DNA of 64,000 bases from JANELJ01 sp024511395 (GCA_963681975.1 OY820613.1:2790001-2854000), one strand, 5' to 3'; shown: positions 17,997 to 27,363, counted from the first letter of the stretch. Numbers and translations are program-made. Notes: generated by a model not told the origin, from the letters alone.

Positions 17997-19757
17997 GGCA
18001 GCCATGTAACCACTAATACCCAAGTACAGAATTCATCGTCTCAGCTCAGCTCGCTTTTGGGTTATGGTGCTTCCGGGCAAAACACAAGAGGAAGCAGTGC
18101 CGAAAACAATAGTCTGCAGACACTTAAGGATATTTATATAGAGGCACAGGATAAGGGTGTTTCCGGCCTGATGACCTCTTCCTACAATAATAACCAGTAT
18201 GATGTCAGTACCGATGAACTGGTGCAGGCGGTTGTTAATATTAAAAAATCAATCCATGATTATCAGCCGGATGACTCCAGTCATTCTATTGCCCGGAAAA
18301 TACGGGAAAAAATACTTACAGATAATAACCGCTCTTCAGAAACAACTGAACTTAAGAATAAAAGGCTGTTTTTAATTGATATTATTGAAACTCTGTTTGA
18401 TCATATCTGCAATAATAAAAACCTGAGCCCTACAGTCATCCATCTGTTTAGACAACTGACGATTCCCATTATTCACCTTGCCCTGATTGACGATATCTTT
18501 ATAGATAATAATCACCACCAAGCACGACTATTTCTGGAAGATTTTGCCGATGCATCCCTGGGTATCAGCAGTAATGAAGACAGCCGTAATAATCCTTTAT
18601 ACCTTAAACTGAATAAGATTGTTGAACTGGCCAACCAGGAAGATCATATTAACAATGCATTTTTTTCCGATCTGCATGATGACCTGGAACGTTTTATCCA
18701 GTACCGTAAACAGCAGGCTAATATTAAAAGCCCGTCTTCCAGAAGCCAGATAGAAAAGAAAATCGATGCGGTTATTCTATATCATACCCAGGACCATGAG
18801 ATCCCCGATAACCTGATGCTGATCCTCAATAAGGTCTGGAAAAAGGTGATGCTCAATACCTGATTTAACGACAGTTATAATGAAGATGACAGGGAACGAA
18901 GTAAGGTCTTTATCAGTACTTTAATTAAAAGCATCCAGCCCGTAGAAACCAATATTGAAATTTAACGCCTCAAACGTCTGCATCCGGTTCTGCGCCAGGA
19001 ATTTGAAGACGGCCTGATACAGATTAATTTGCCCTATGAACAGAAAATAAAACTGCTGAAGTATCTGGATATTCTGCATAAAAATGCATTTCCTGCCGGG
19101 CAGACACCGGCTGAGCCAATAGCCAGAGCACCAGCAGAGGAACAGGCGGTATCAAAACTACAAGCAGCCGATAATCATGGCATAGCACCTGAAACTATGT
19201 CTGAAAATATTAAAGAAGCCTTTAACTATAATAAAGAGACCTTTAGCGATGTTGAAGAAGTCATTAGCGATATTAAAGAAGCCGTTACTGAGGTTGAAGA
19301 GCTGGAAGAAAAGTCTGCCATAGCGGCTGATATTGATCATGATGAAGTTATTGAATTGATCACTGAAGTTAATTTAAACGATACGGATGACAGTACACAC
19401 TCTCACGCCAGAAGGCTCTCGGTAACCGATTATGATCTTATCCGTCTTTCAACTCAGGCTTACAAACTGGCTCCCACAACTGATGACCGATACACAGAAA
19501 TGGTTAAACAACTGGAAGAAGAAGACTGGATTGAGTTTTGCTTTGATACCCGCTGCTCCCGTGCCAAAGTCACCTGGATCAGCGATGATAAAACCCAGTT
19601 TAACTGCCTGACACAAAACAACCATGTGGTAGAAATGACCAGAGATGCATTAAGCCACTGTTTCCATAATAATATTGCCACGGTTATTATGCATCACTCT
19701 GTTATTGAAAATGCGGTTCAGGAAACCGCCCGTACTTTTCATAAAAAATCATCTTAG
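17997..19757 (+). pseudogene. DUF1631-family protein, 5'-truncated with two in-frame stops
   Basis: The reading frame is open from the IS630 border and carries DUF1631 features in two parts: a helical middle with RQLTIPIIHLALIDDIFI, and a C-terminal part with EDWIEFCFDTRCSRAKVTWI. In-frame stops interrupt it at 18861-18863 (TGA) and 18963-18965 (TAA). Translation continues in the same frame across both, so only point mutations separate the parts. The N-terminal portion is missing at the IS630 boundary, and the left flank does not supply it. A repetitive acidic stretch (SDVEEVISDIKEAVTEVEEL) lies between the halves. Family function is not established. Confidence 0.8.
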
Positions 19758-19768
19758 CTTAGTTCTGA

Positions 19769-20083
19769 TTAAAAATTTTCTTTCTTAACCAGTGCCAGTT
19801 TCCAGCGTGATGACACATTCTGTTTAGAGGATGATTGTTGGATACCATCCAGAATAGTTTGCATCCGATTTTCTATAAATTCCAGTTCTGCCTGAAAACT
19901 TTCTCTTTGTGCCAGGGGTTTATTTTTTACAGAATTTATTACTTCTCTGACTTTACTTTCACATAATCGGCTGTATCCCTGAAAACTCACCAAACGCTTT
20001 AGGCCCTGTTCAAATTCTTCCAGTTTTTCACTGGATAATAGTTTTAGTGACTGATCACAGGGCCGGATCATACTTTGCTCAAA
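19769..20083 (-). pseudogene. 3' fragment of an unrecognised gene, cut by ISAs1 remnant
   Basis: About 100 residues ending KLALVKKENF, rich in charged helical sequence (SEKLEEFEQGLKRLVSFQ). The frame enters transposon sequence upstream of about 20085, so the 5' part is lost. No family is recognised. It is convergent with the DUF1631 remnant. Confidence 0.5.
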
Positions 20084-20085
20084 AA

Positions 20086-20480
20086 GCAACCAGAAATTAA
20101 AAGCGTACAGGAGAGCCTTGAACTGTTTGATGTTAAAGACAGTTATGTCACCCTGGATGCGATGCACTGCCAGAAAGAGACGGTGTCCACATTAAGAAAA
20201 CAGCAGGCTGACTATGTCATCCAGATTAAAAATAGCCAGAAAACACTTTATGAGGAAATTAAAGCCTGGTTTCATAAGATAAAACGGGATGAACCGGAAA
20301 CCATTAGTAGTCAGTCTTATGAGGAAGTGGATAAAGGACATGGTCGTATTGAACGGCGTCGCTATATCCGGCTGGATGTCACCGACTGGATTGAATCAGT
20401 ACAATCATGGCAAGGCTTACACAGTGTTATTGAAGTCAAAAGGCAGGTACAGAGCCAGGATAAAGAACGGACTGAACGGT
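20086..20480 (+). pseudogene. ISAs1-family transposase fragment
   Basis: About 130 residues matching the middle of ISAs1 transposases: LFDVKDSYVTLDAMHCQKET contains the catalytic Asp region, followed by DYVIQIKNSQKTLYEEI. Both ends are missing; the right end stops at about 20480, where a 36-bp repeat begins. Confidence 0.85.
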
Positions 20481-20513
20481 AATCCCCCCATTTATAAAGC
20501 AATTCATAAATAG
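20478..20513 (+). repeat. 36-bp repeat, first copy
   Basis: GGTAATCCCCCCATTTATAA and the following 16 bases recur at 48231-48266 with one mismatch. Its last bases are the TAAATA target hexamer of IS copy 4. It looks like a terminus of a decayed element. GGTAATCCCCCC also appears inverted at about 50502-50513. Confidence 0.7.
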
Positions 20514-21842
20514 TCCGACCTGAAAACATGCTGGACATAAACCATGAGTTGATTAAGTTATCAAAACACATAGATTGGGAAAGTCCTGATAAAGAATGGG
20601 GCGCTCTGTTTGTATCCACTAAAGGTGCTCCTGCCATACGCACTCGATTGATTGCAGGATTGCATTACCTGAAACACCTGCATGATTTATCAGATGAACA
20701 GGTAGTAAAAGGCTGGACAGAAAATCCGTACTGGCAGTATTTCTGTGGTGAAGAATACTTTCAGCATAAAATGCCTATACACCCTGTGACCATGACCAAA
20801 TGGCGTAACCGGCCGGGTAAATCAGGCAGTGAAAAATTACTGATTGAAACCATTAAAGCCGGACTAAAGAGTAAAACCATAAAGCCCGGTAGTTTAAAGA
20901 AAGTCACGGTAGATACTACCGTACAGGAAAAGAACATCGCTTTTCCAACCGATTCAAAGCTCCTGAACAAAGCCAGAGAAAACCTGGTTAAACTGTCCAA
21001 AGAGCACGGTATTAAACTGCGCCAGAACTATAATCGGGTTGGGCCGCAATATGTACTAATGGCCAGTCGTTATGCACATGCAAAACAGTTTAAACGCATG
21101 AAGAAAATGAACAATAAACTGAAATCCCGTTTAGGTCGTGTTAAACGGGATATTGAACGACAACTGCCCAATTATTCTGTCGATATTCAGTCATTGTTTG
21201 AAGTAGCTCTAAAACAGGCTCAGAAACTGATTGAGCAGGAGCAGCACAGTAAGAACAAGCTTTACAGTTTACATGCTCCTGAAGTTGAGTGTATCAGTAA
21301 AGGCAAAGCTCATAAGCCTTATGAATTTGGTGTTAAAGCCAGTATCGCGGTAACTAACAAGGAAGGCTTTGTTATTGGTGCTCAAAGTTGTCCGGGCAAT
21401 CCTTATGATGGACATACCTTGCTGCCACAACTGGAACAAATAAAACAGTTTACAGCCGTACAGCCGGAACAGTGCTTTGTTGACCGGGGTTATCGTGGAC
21501 ATGAAGTAAAAGACACTAAAGTTTTTATCTCAGGTCAGAAGCGAGGCGTTACCCGAAGTATTAAAAAGGCATTAAAACGGCGCAGTGCGATTGAGCCTGA
21601 AATCGGTCATATGAAAAACGATGGCCGTTTAGATCGCTGCTACCTCAAAGGTGCAGTCGGTGATGCCATTAATGTGGTTATGGTAGTCGCTGGACATAAC
21701 TTAAGAAAGATCCTCAATAAGCTCCGGCTTTTGTGGCTCAAAATTATTTCCGGTTTGATGGGGTCTTTTATCAAACCGAGGCAATCAGCTGCTTTAAACC
21801 TGGCTTGATGTCAGGCTTAAAACGGTATTATTCAGGTTGAAC
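20513..21842 (+). mobile_element. IS5-type element, copy 4 (5' internal deletion)
   Basis: The outermost 10 bases of IRL (GTCCGACCTG) are followed directly by AAAACATGCTGG, a deletion of 168 bp relative to full copies that removes promoter, hairpin and the first codons. The IRR is intact. TAAATA flanks both sides (20507-20512, 21843-21848), and the right hexamer is shared with copy 5. Confidence 0.93.
20528..21808 (+). CDS. IS5-family transposase (copy 4), N-terminally truncated
   Basis: The frame begins at the internal Met of MLDINHELIKL and runs 426 residues to the normal end, with all three catalytic motifs in the usual form (FVDRGYRGH). It lacks the first 21 residues and the native promoter and hairpin, so expression would need outside transcription, for example from upstream. 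Probably a dead gene, but the catalytic core is undamaged. Confidence 0.85.
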   Translation: MLDINHELIKLSKHIDWESPDKEWGALFVSTKGAPAIRTRLIAGLHYLKHLHDLSDEQVVKGWTENPYWQYFCGEEYFQHKMPIHPVTMTKWRNRPGKSGSEKLLIETIKAGLKSKTIKPGSLKKVTVDTTVQEKNIAFPTDSKLLNKARENLVKLSKEHGIKLRQNYNRVGPQYVLMASRYAHAKQFKRMKKMNNKLKSRLGRVKRDIERQLPNYSVDIQSLFEVALKQAQKLIEQEQHSKNKLYSLHAPEVECISKGKAHKPYEFGVKASIAVTNKEGFVIGAQSCPGNPYDGHTLLPQLEQIKQFTAVQPEQCFVDRGYRGHEVKDTKVFISGQKRGVTRSIKKALKRRSAIEPEIGHMKNDGRLDRCYLKGAVGDAINVVMVVAGHNLRKILNKLRLLWLKIISGLMGSFIKPRQSAALNLA

Positions 21843-21848
21843 TAAATA

Positions 21849-23346
21849 GTCTGCCCTGAATAAAACATAGTGCATTGATTTATAAAGAAATATTTCTTGA
21901 TTATGGGTGTTAAATTTGCAGGTTTTTGGTAAAATAAGCCTTATTACCTTGCAAATTTCCAGACCAGAATGAAGCCAGAGAAACAGCCAAAAATACCTCA
22001 GGAAGACCTGTTCAGGATGCGCCTTGAAAACATGCTGGACATAAACCATGAGTTGATTAAGTTATCAAAACACATAGATTGGGAAAGTCCTGATAAAGAA
22101 TGGGGCGCTCTGTTTGTATCCACTAAAGGTGCTCCTGCCATACGCACTCGATTGATTGCAGGATTGCATTACCTGAAACACCTGCATGATTTATCGGATG
22201 AACAGGTAGTAAAAGGCTGGACAGAAAATCCGTACTGGCAGTATTTCTGTGGTGAAGAATACTTTCAGCATAAAATGCCTATACACCCTGTGACCATGAC
22301 CAAATGGCGTAACCGGCCGGGTAAATCAGGCAGTGAAAAATTACTGATTGAAACCATTAAAGCCGGACTAAAGAGTAAAACCATAAAGCCCGGCAGTTTA
22401 AAGAAAGTCACGGTAGATACTACCGTACAGGAAAAGAACATCGCTTTTCCAACCGATTCAAAGCTCCTGAACAAAGCCAGAGAAAACCTGGTTAAACTGT
22501 CCAAAGAGCACGGTATTAAACTGCGTCAGAACTATAATCGGGTTGGGCCGCAATATGTACTAATGGCCAGTCGTTATGCTCATGCAAAACAGTTTAAACG
22601 CATGAAGAAAATGAACAATAAACTGAAATCCCGTTTAGGTCGTGTTAAACGGGATATTGAACGACAACTGCCCAACTATTCTGTTGATATTCAGTCTCTG
22701 TTTGAAGTAGCTCTAAAACAGGCTCAGAAACTGATTGAGCAGGAGCAGCACAGTAAAAACAAGCTTTACAGTTTACATGCACCGGAAGTCGAGTGTATCA
22801 GTAAAGGCAAAGCTCATAAGCCTTATGAATTTGGAGTTAAAACCAGTATCGCGGTAACTAACAAGGAAGGCTTTGTTATTGGTGCTCAAAGTTGTCCGGG
22901 CAATCCTTATGATGGACATACCTTGCTGCCACAACTGGAACAGATAAAACAGTTTACAGCCGTACAACCGGAACACTGCTTTGTTGACCGGGGTTATCGT
23001 GGACATGAAGTAAAAGACACTAAAGTTTTTATCTCAGGTCAGAAGCGAGGCGTTACCCGAAGTATTAAAAAGGCATTAAAACGGCGCAGTGCGATTGAGC
23101 CTGAAATCGGTCATATGAAAAACGATGGCCGTTTAGATCGCTGCTACCTCAAAGGCACAGTCGGTGATGCCATTAATGTGGTTATGGTAGCCGCTGGTCA
23201 TAACTTAAGAAAGATCCTCAATAAGCTCCGGCTTTTGTGGCTTAAATTTATTTCCGGTTTGATGGGATATTTTATCAAACCAGAACAATCAGCCGCTTTA
23301 AACCTGGCTTGATGTCAGACTTAAAACGGTATTATTCAGGTTGAAC
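21849..23346 (+). mobile_element. IS5-type element, copy 5 (complete, 1498 bp)
   Basis: Directly downstream of copy 4 in the same orientation, separated by one TAAATA. It has the variant IRL (GTCTGCCCTGAATAAAAC). The right flank is TAATTA (23347-23352), not TAAATA, so its outer target duplication does not match. This points to recombination between IS copies rather than simple insertion. Confidence 0.95.
21969..23312 (+). CDS. IS5-family transposase (copy 5)
   Basis: Intact, 447 residues, with FVDRGYRGHE and IEPEIGHMK conserved. Small differences from the majority sequence include Thr in KTSIAV, His in QPEHCF, Thr in YLKGTVGD and Phe in LWLKFISG. A plausible active source copy. Confidence 0.93.
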   Translation: MKPEKQPKIPQEDLFRMRLENMLDINHELIKLSKHIDWESPDKEWGALFVSTKGAPAIRTRLIAGLHYLKHLHDLSDEQVVKGWTENPYWQYFCGEEYFQHKMPIHPVTMTKWRNRPGKSGSEKLLIETIKAGLKSKTIKPGSLKKVTVDTTVQEKNIAFPTDSKLLNKARENLVKLSKEHGIKLRQNYNRVGPQYVLMASRYAHAKQFKRMKKMNNKLKSRLGRVKRDIERQLPNYSVDIQSLFEVALKQAQKLIEQEQHSKNKLYSLHAPEVECISKGKAHKPYEFGVKTSIAVTNKEGFVIGAQSCPGNPYDGHTLLPQLEQIKQFTAVQPEHCFVDRGYRGHEVKDTKVFISGQKRGVTRSIKKALKRRSAIEPEIGHMKNDGRLDRCYLKGTVGDAINVVMVAAGHNLRKILNKLRLLWLKFISGLMGYFIKPEQSAALNLA

Positions 23347-23352
23347 TAATTA

Positions 23353-23828
23353 CCGAACAGCGGAGGCTAAAGCCCACTTTCTGAATGGCCAGTCGGTTTG
23401 AGGACTCTAAAGGGAAAAAAAGACCACATCTATTACTGTCAACAGGTATGCAGTTAAGTGGTCTGGATATTATTGTCGCTTATGAAAAGCGCTGGTCGAT
23501 TGAGCCCTTGTTCAATCAGTTAAAAAATGACTGGGGCATGAAACAGACCTAGCAGAAAACCCGGAAGGTGTTACATCGATGGGTACACATTATTGCTCTG
23601 GGGTATATTATACCTCAATTGCGGGCTATTAAATGTCCGGACCCGGTATTGCGCTTAATTGATAATACGCCCTGGCGAAAGAATACACCCATTACTGCCG
23701 GAAGAATACGAATGGGACTGATAAGGTATTTTTCGCAGGCTAGAGTCAGGGACTGGTGGGATGGTAAGTCCCAAAAATTCCAGCCACCGGATACGGATAT
23801 TTTAAGGCGATTTGAAGATTTGTTATAA
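23353..23828 (+). pseudogene. C-terminal fragment of another DDE transposase
   Basis: From about 23420 the frame reads AYEKRWSIEPLFNQLKND, the glutamate-containing C-terminal catalytic motif of an IS4-like DDE transposase. It continues after an in-frame TAG (23550-23552, where Trp is usual) into RKVLHRWVHIIALGYIIPQL and ends at 23828. The upstream part is unreadable. Family not assigned. Confidence 0.75.
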
Positions 23829-23964
23829 AAACAATTTCAAAACAGCTGGTTATAAACAAATTGTTAAAGAACGTATGAGCGAAACAGGACTCTCAAGGGT
23901 GAGCTGTCGCTCTAAACTTTAGATATAATAAGTTAAAACAAAATACGAACCATTCAAGCGATTT

Positions 23965-24003
23965 TTCAGGTTCAGGACTTTCAGGACTTTCAGGACTTTC
24001 AGG
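23965..24003. repeat. 9-bp tandem repeat (TTCAGGACT)
   Basis: Three perfect TTCAGGACT units at 23971-23997 are flanked by partial TTCAGG units, ending 9 bp before the lipoprotein start codon. It overlaps the region where a ribosome binding site should lie. Copy number could vary by slippage. Confidence 0.85.
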
Positions 24004-24012
24004 AACTTTATC

Positions 24013-24651
24013 ATGCTTTTGCATACTTTATACAAAAAAAACAAACTTATTACTGGCCTGCTGCTGAGCCTATTGCTCACTGCCTGTTCTTCATCTGTAA
24101 CAACGGTCAGCAGCCTGTTAGGTGCCCGTGTCAAGTATGATTATGCCCAGAACTTTAAGGCGATGCAAAAATACAATTTTAACCCCGCCCCGGATACCAT
24201 TAAAAATAATCCTGATTACCGTTTTATTCAAAGTGTCGGCGCCACACTGGCTATTGAAAATACCATGGCCGCCAAAAAAATCCGCAAGGAACGCCATATC
24301 CTGCCCGATTTCTGGGTTAATTATTACTTTGTCGGGGATAAGGGTATTAATATCGGTCAGCTTAATGAACTATACAGCTATAATCTGGGCCTAGTCTGGG
24401 ATGATAAATACGGAAACGGTGAAGGTATTGCTAATACCAGCCATAAATTTTCTGCCGGTACCTTTATTATTGATCTGGTATCCCCTGAGGGTAACCGCCT
24501 AATCTGGCGCGGCTCCGTACCCACCAGTATTGAACGTGACAAGAGCGAAGACAAAAACCGACAATTAATTAACAAGGCTGTAGAGGTTATTCTGGATTCC
24601 TTCCCACCGGAAAACTTCTTTAAATCACTAAAAGATGCTGTGCCTGAGTAA
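24013..24651 (+). CDS. Putative lipoprotein, DUF4136-like
   Basis: A 212-residue protein with a lipoprotein signal peptide: basic MLLHTLYKKNKL, hydrophobic ITGLLLSLLLTA and lipobox LLTAC with Cys25. The mature part resembles DUF4136 lipoproteins, which start with a KYDYAQNFKAMQKYNF-type stretch and end with a conserved ILDSFPP. It is probably anchored in the outer membrane; function unknown. No obvious Shine-Dalgarno precedes the ATG apart from the AGGA in the tandem repeat. Confidence 0.75.
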   Translation: MLLHTLYKKNKLITGLLLSLLLTACSSSVTTVSSLLGARVKYDYAQNFKAMQKYNFNPAPDTIKNNPDYRFIQSVGATLAIENTMAAKKIRKERHILPDFWVNYYFVGDKGINIGQLNELYSYNLGLVWDDKYGNGEGIANTSHKFSAGTFIIDLVSPEGNRLIWRGSVPTSIERDKSEDKNRQLINKAVEVILDSFPPENFFKSLKDAVPE

Positions 24652-24683
24652 TTTCTCAGCTTCGTAATAAATATACATATTTG

Positions 24684-24998
24684 TTATGCCGTTTTTTTAA
24701 GTGTCTGAAAACCTTTTATAGACTGAATATCATTCTTTTCAGCTTCTTGAGCCCGATATAAATCATAACGGATTTGCAAATTTAACCAATAGTCAGGCGA
24801 TCCACCAAAAAACCTGGCCAAACGTAAGGCTGTACTTGGTGTAATGCCCCTTTTTTTATTTACAATTTCATTGACTCTCTGATAGGGAACATGAATTGCA
24901 TCAGCCAGATCACACTGACTAATTTCCATTGGAACAAGGAATTCCTCTCTGAGCATTTCACCCGGATGAGTGGGTTCTCTATGTGTTGGAATACGCAT
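24684..24998 (-). CDS. higA: HigA-family antitoxin
   Basis: A 104-residue XRE-family antitoxin of the HigA addiction-module type: REPTHPGEMLREEFLVPMEI at the N-terminus, helix-turn-helix SQCDLADAIHVPYQRVNEIV, then SPDYWLNLQIRYDLYRA. It binds DNA and neutralises HigB. It follows the higB reading frame by about 10 bp with AGAGG as ribosome binding site. The partner toxin gene is frameshifted, so this antitoxin may now be unopposed. Confidence 0.88.
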   Translation of the reverse strand: MRIPTHREPTHPGEMLREEFLVPMEISQCDLADAIHVPYQRVNEIVNKKRGITPSTALRLARFFGGSPDYWLNLQIRYDLYRAQEAEKNDIQSIKGFQTLKKTA

Positions 24999-25009
24999 AT
25001 CAATACCTC

Positions 25010-25302
25010 TTAGTGATAATCAGTTATTTCAACATCAAATGGGCCTGATTCACTCCATTTAAAACAAATTCTATACTGATCGTTAATCCTGATACTGCCC
25101 CCCCTTTTCTGTCACCTGACAGATTTTCCAGACTATTACCCGGCGGTACTTTTAGTTCATCTAAATTTAAAATAGAATCCAGTTGTTCAAGTTTTCTTGT
25201 TACAACTTTCCAGAGTGACTGAGGACAAAGCTTTCTGGCACTTTTTGAACTTTTACCATTAAATATGTCTTCAGTTGCCTGATTTCTGAAAGAAACAATC
25301 AT
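25010..25302 (-). pseudogene. higB: HigB-family toxin, frameshifted at a G7 tract
   Basis: The N-terminal frame starts at 25302 (MIVSFRNQATEDIF) and runs to LSGDRKGG. A run of seven C on the plus strand at 25098-25104 (G on the coding strand) is one base short. After it, the family C-terminus SIRINDQYRICFKWSE...VEITDYH continues in another frame to a TAA at 25010-25012. With eight G the protein would read GDRKGGGSIRIN, the length expected for HigB. As written it is a mutated or phase-OFF toxin; a sequencing error in the homopolymer is also possible. Confidence 0.82.
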
Positions 25303-25311
25303 ATATAACAT

Positions 25312-25554
25312 GATAGCACGGATTCCATGCTACACAATAGTAAATTTCTATTGTGTAATAATACTCAAAATAACCAGGTATTTCTTTTATTAATGCCCAA
25401 CCAGACGCTGCAAACTTTCTTTCCACAACGATTTGAATATTTTATGGCTGTCCCATAGTGCATAATTTCAATTCACAAGACTCTTTGATAAAACGAGCGA
25501 AATCTTTTCCATTCGTATCCAGTACACCCAGTTAAAGGCTCGCATGTGTCAGGT
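25312..25554. other. Intergenic, no gene recognised
   Basis: About 240 bp between the two HigA/HigB loci. It carries palindromic bits near 25340 (ACACAATAG...CTATTGTGT), a candidate operator or promoter region for the toxin gene. The rest may be a degraded coding fragment; nothing is identifiable. Confidence 0.4.
25340..25359. promoter_or_regulatory. Inverted repeat upstream of the HigB reading frame
   Basis: ATAG-type arms around AAATTT (TACACAATAG and CTATTGTGTA) form a palindrome starting about 30 bp upstream of the higB start. HigA antitoxins commonly autorepress through such sites. Binding is inferred from position only. Confidence 0.45.
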
Positions 25555-25800
25555 CTATACTGCATCAATATTTAACTTTTCAACCTGTTTTAAATCAACC
25601 TTATTTTTTGCATGCCACAAATTATATAAATCCTGCATTGCAAGCCAGCTCTCTAGTGTGCGCCCCAGTGTTTTTGATAAACGTAATGCCATTTCAGGTG
25701 AAATATTACTTTCCTTATTTACCAAACGATTAAACGTGGAAGGGGATACTTTTAGTTTTTCTGCAACTGTACGGGCACTTATATTAAAGGGCGTTAAATA

Positions 25801-27298
25801 GTTCAACCTGAATAATACCGTTTTAAGCCTGACTTCAAGCCAGGTTTAAAGCGGCTGATTGTTCTGGTTTGATAAAATATCCCATCAAACCGGAAATAAT
25901 TTTGAGCCACAAAAGCCGGAGCTTATTGAGGAGCTTTCTTAAGTTATGTCCAGCGGCTACCATAACCACATTAATGGCATCACCGACTGTGCCTTTGAGG
26001 TAGCAGCGATCTAAACGGCCATCGTTTTTCATATGACCGATTTCAGGCTCAATCGCACTGCGCCGTTTTAATGCCTTTTTAATACTTCGGGTAACGCCTC
26101 TCTTCTGACCTGAGATAAAAACTTTAGTGTCTTTTACTTCATGTCCACGATAACCCCGGTCAACAAAGCACTGTTCCGGCTGTACGGCTGTAAAGTGTTT
26201 TATTTGTTCCAGTTGTGGCAGCAAGGTATGTCCATCATAAGGATTGCCCGGACAACTTTGAGCACCAATAACAAAGCCTTCCTTGTTAGTTACCGCGATA
26301 CTGGCTTTAACTCCAAATTCATAAGGCTTATGAGCTTTGCCTTTACTGATACACTCGACTTCCGGTGCATGTAAACTGTAAAGCTTGTTCTTACTGTGCT
26401 GCTCCTGCTCAATCAGTTTCTGAGCCTGTTTTAGAGCTACTTCAAACAATGACTGAATATCGACAGAATAATTGGGCAGTTGTCGTTCAATATCCCGTTT
26501 AACACGACCTAAACGGGATTTCAGTTTATTGTTCATTTTCTTCATGCGTTTAAACTGTTTTGCATGAGCATAACGACTGGCCATTAGTACATATTGCGGC
26601 CCAACCCGATTATAGTTCTGGCGCAGTTTAATACCGTGCTCTTTGGACAGTTTAACCAGGTTTTCTCTGGCTTTGTTCAGGAGCTTTGAATCGGTTGGAA
26701 AAGCGATGTTCTTTTCCTGTACGGTAGTATCTACCGTGACTTTCTTTAAACTGCCGGGCTTTATGGTTTTACTCTTTAGTCCGGCTTTAATGGTTTCAAT
26801 CAGTAATTTTTCACTGCCTGATTTACCCGGCCGGTTACGCCATTTGGTCATGGTCACAGGGTGTATGGGCATCTTATGCTGAAAGTATTCTTCACCACAG
26901 AAATACTGCCAGTACGGATTTTCTGTCCAGCCTTTTACTACCTGTTCATCCGATAAATCATGCAGGTGTTTCAGGTAATGCAATCCTGCAATCAATCGAG
27001 TGCGTATGGCAGGAGCACCTTTAGTGGATACAAACAGAGCGCCCCATTCTTTATCAGGACTTTCCCAATCTATGTGTTTTGATAACTTAATCAACTCATG
27101 GTTTATGTCCAGCATGTTTTCAGGGCGCATCCTGAACAGGTCTTCCTGAGGTATTTTTGGCTGTTTCTCTGGCTTCATTCTGGTCTGGAAATTTGCAAGG
27201 TAATAAGGCTTATTTTACCAAAAACCTGCAAATTTAACACCCATAATTCGCCAACATTTCTTTATAAATCAATGTGCTATGATTTATTCAGGTCGGAC
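25801..27298 (-). mobile_element. IS5-type element, copy 6 (complete, 1498 bp)
   Basis: IRR starts at 25801 and IRL ends at 27298. TAAATA is duplicated on both sides (25795-25800, 27299-27304). The interrupted higA frame proves that exactly 6 bp were duplicated. Confidence 0.96.
25835..27178 (-). CDS. IS5-family transposase (copy 6)
   Basis: Intact, 447 residues, catalytic motifs in standard form (FVDRGYRGHE). Pro replaces Leu in FRMRPENML, as in copy 11, suggesting those two are closely related. Confidence 0.93.
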   Translation of the reverse strand: MKPEKQPKIPQEDLFRMRPENMLDINHELIKLSKHIDWESPDKEWGALFVSTKGAPAIRTRLIAGLHYLKHLHDLSDEQVVKGWTENPYWQYFCGEEYFQHKMPIHPVTMTKWRNRPGKSGSEKLLIETIKAGLKSKTIKPGSLKKVTVDTTVQEKNIAFPTDSKLLNKARENLVKLSKEHGIKLRQNYNRVGPQYVLMASRYAHAKQFKRMKKMNNKLKSRLGRVKRDIERQLPNYSVDIQSLFEVALKQAQKLIEQEQHSKNKLYSLHAPEVECISKGKAHKPYEFGVKASIAVTNKEGFVIGAQSCPGNPYDGHTLLPQLEQIKHFTAVQPEQCFVDRGYRGHEVKDTKVFISGQKRGVTRSIKKALKRRSAIEPEIGHMKNDGRLDRCYLKGTVGDAINVVMVAAGHNLRKLLNKLRLLWLKIISGLMGYFIKPEQSAALNLA

Positions 27299-27363
27299 TA
27301 AATAGACTTCTTTAATAAATTCTCCTAGATGAGGCGGAACCAATGATCGCATTTTCGTCAGCA

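Larger units (their letters stand above)
25555..27352 (-). pseudogene. HigA-family antitoxin gene interrupted by IS copy 6
   Basis: Removing the IS and one copy of the TAAATA hexamer restores a perfect frame starting at 27352: MRSLVPPHLGEFIKEV joined through Tyr-Leu to TPFNISARTVAEKLKVSP and on to SPEMALRLSKTLGRTLESWL. This is a canonical HigA antitoxin of about 100 residues. The insertion falls after codon 16, upstream of the helix-turn-helix. The downstream part could restart from a TTG inside the IS end, but without its normal N-terminus. It lies 11 bp after another antitoxin gene, so it was the third gene of a toxin-antitoxin operon or an adjacent solitary antitoxin. Confidence 0.88.
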
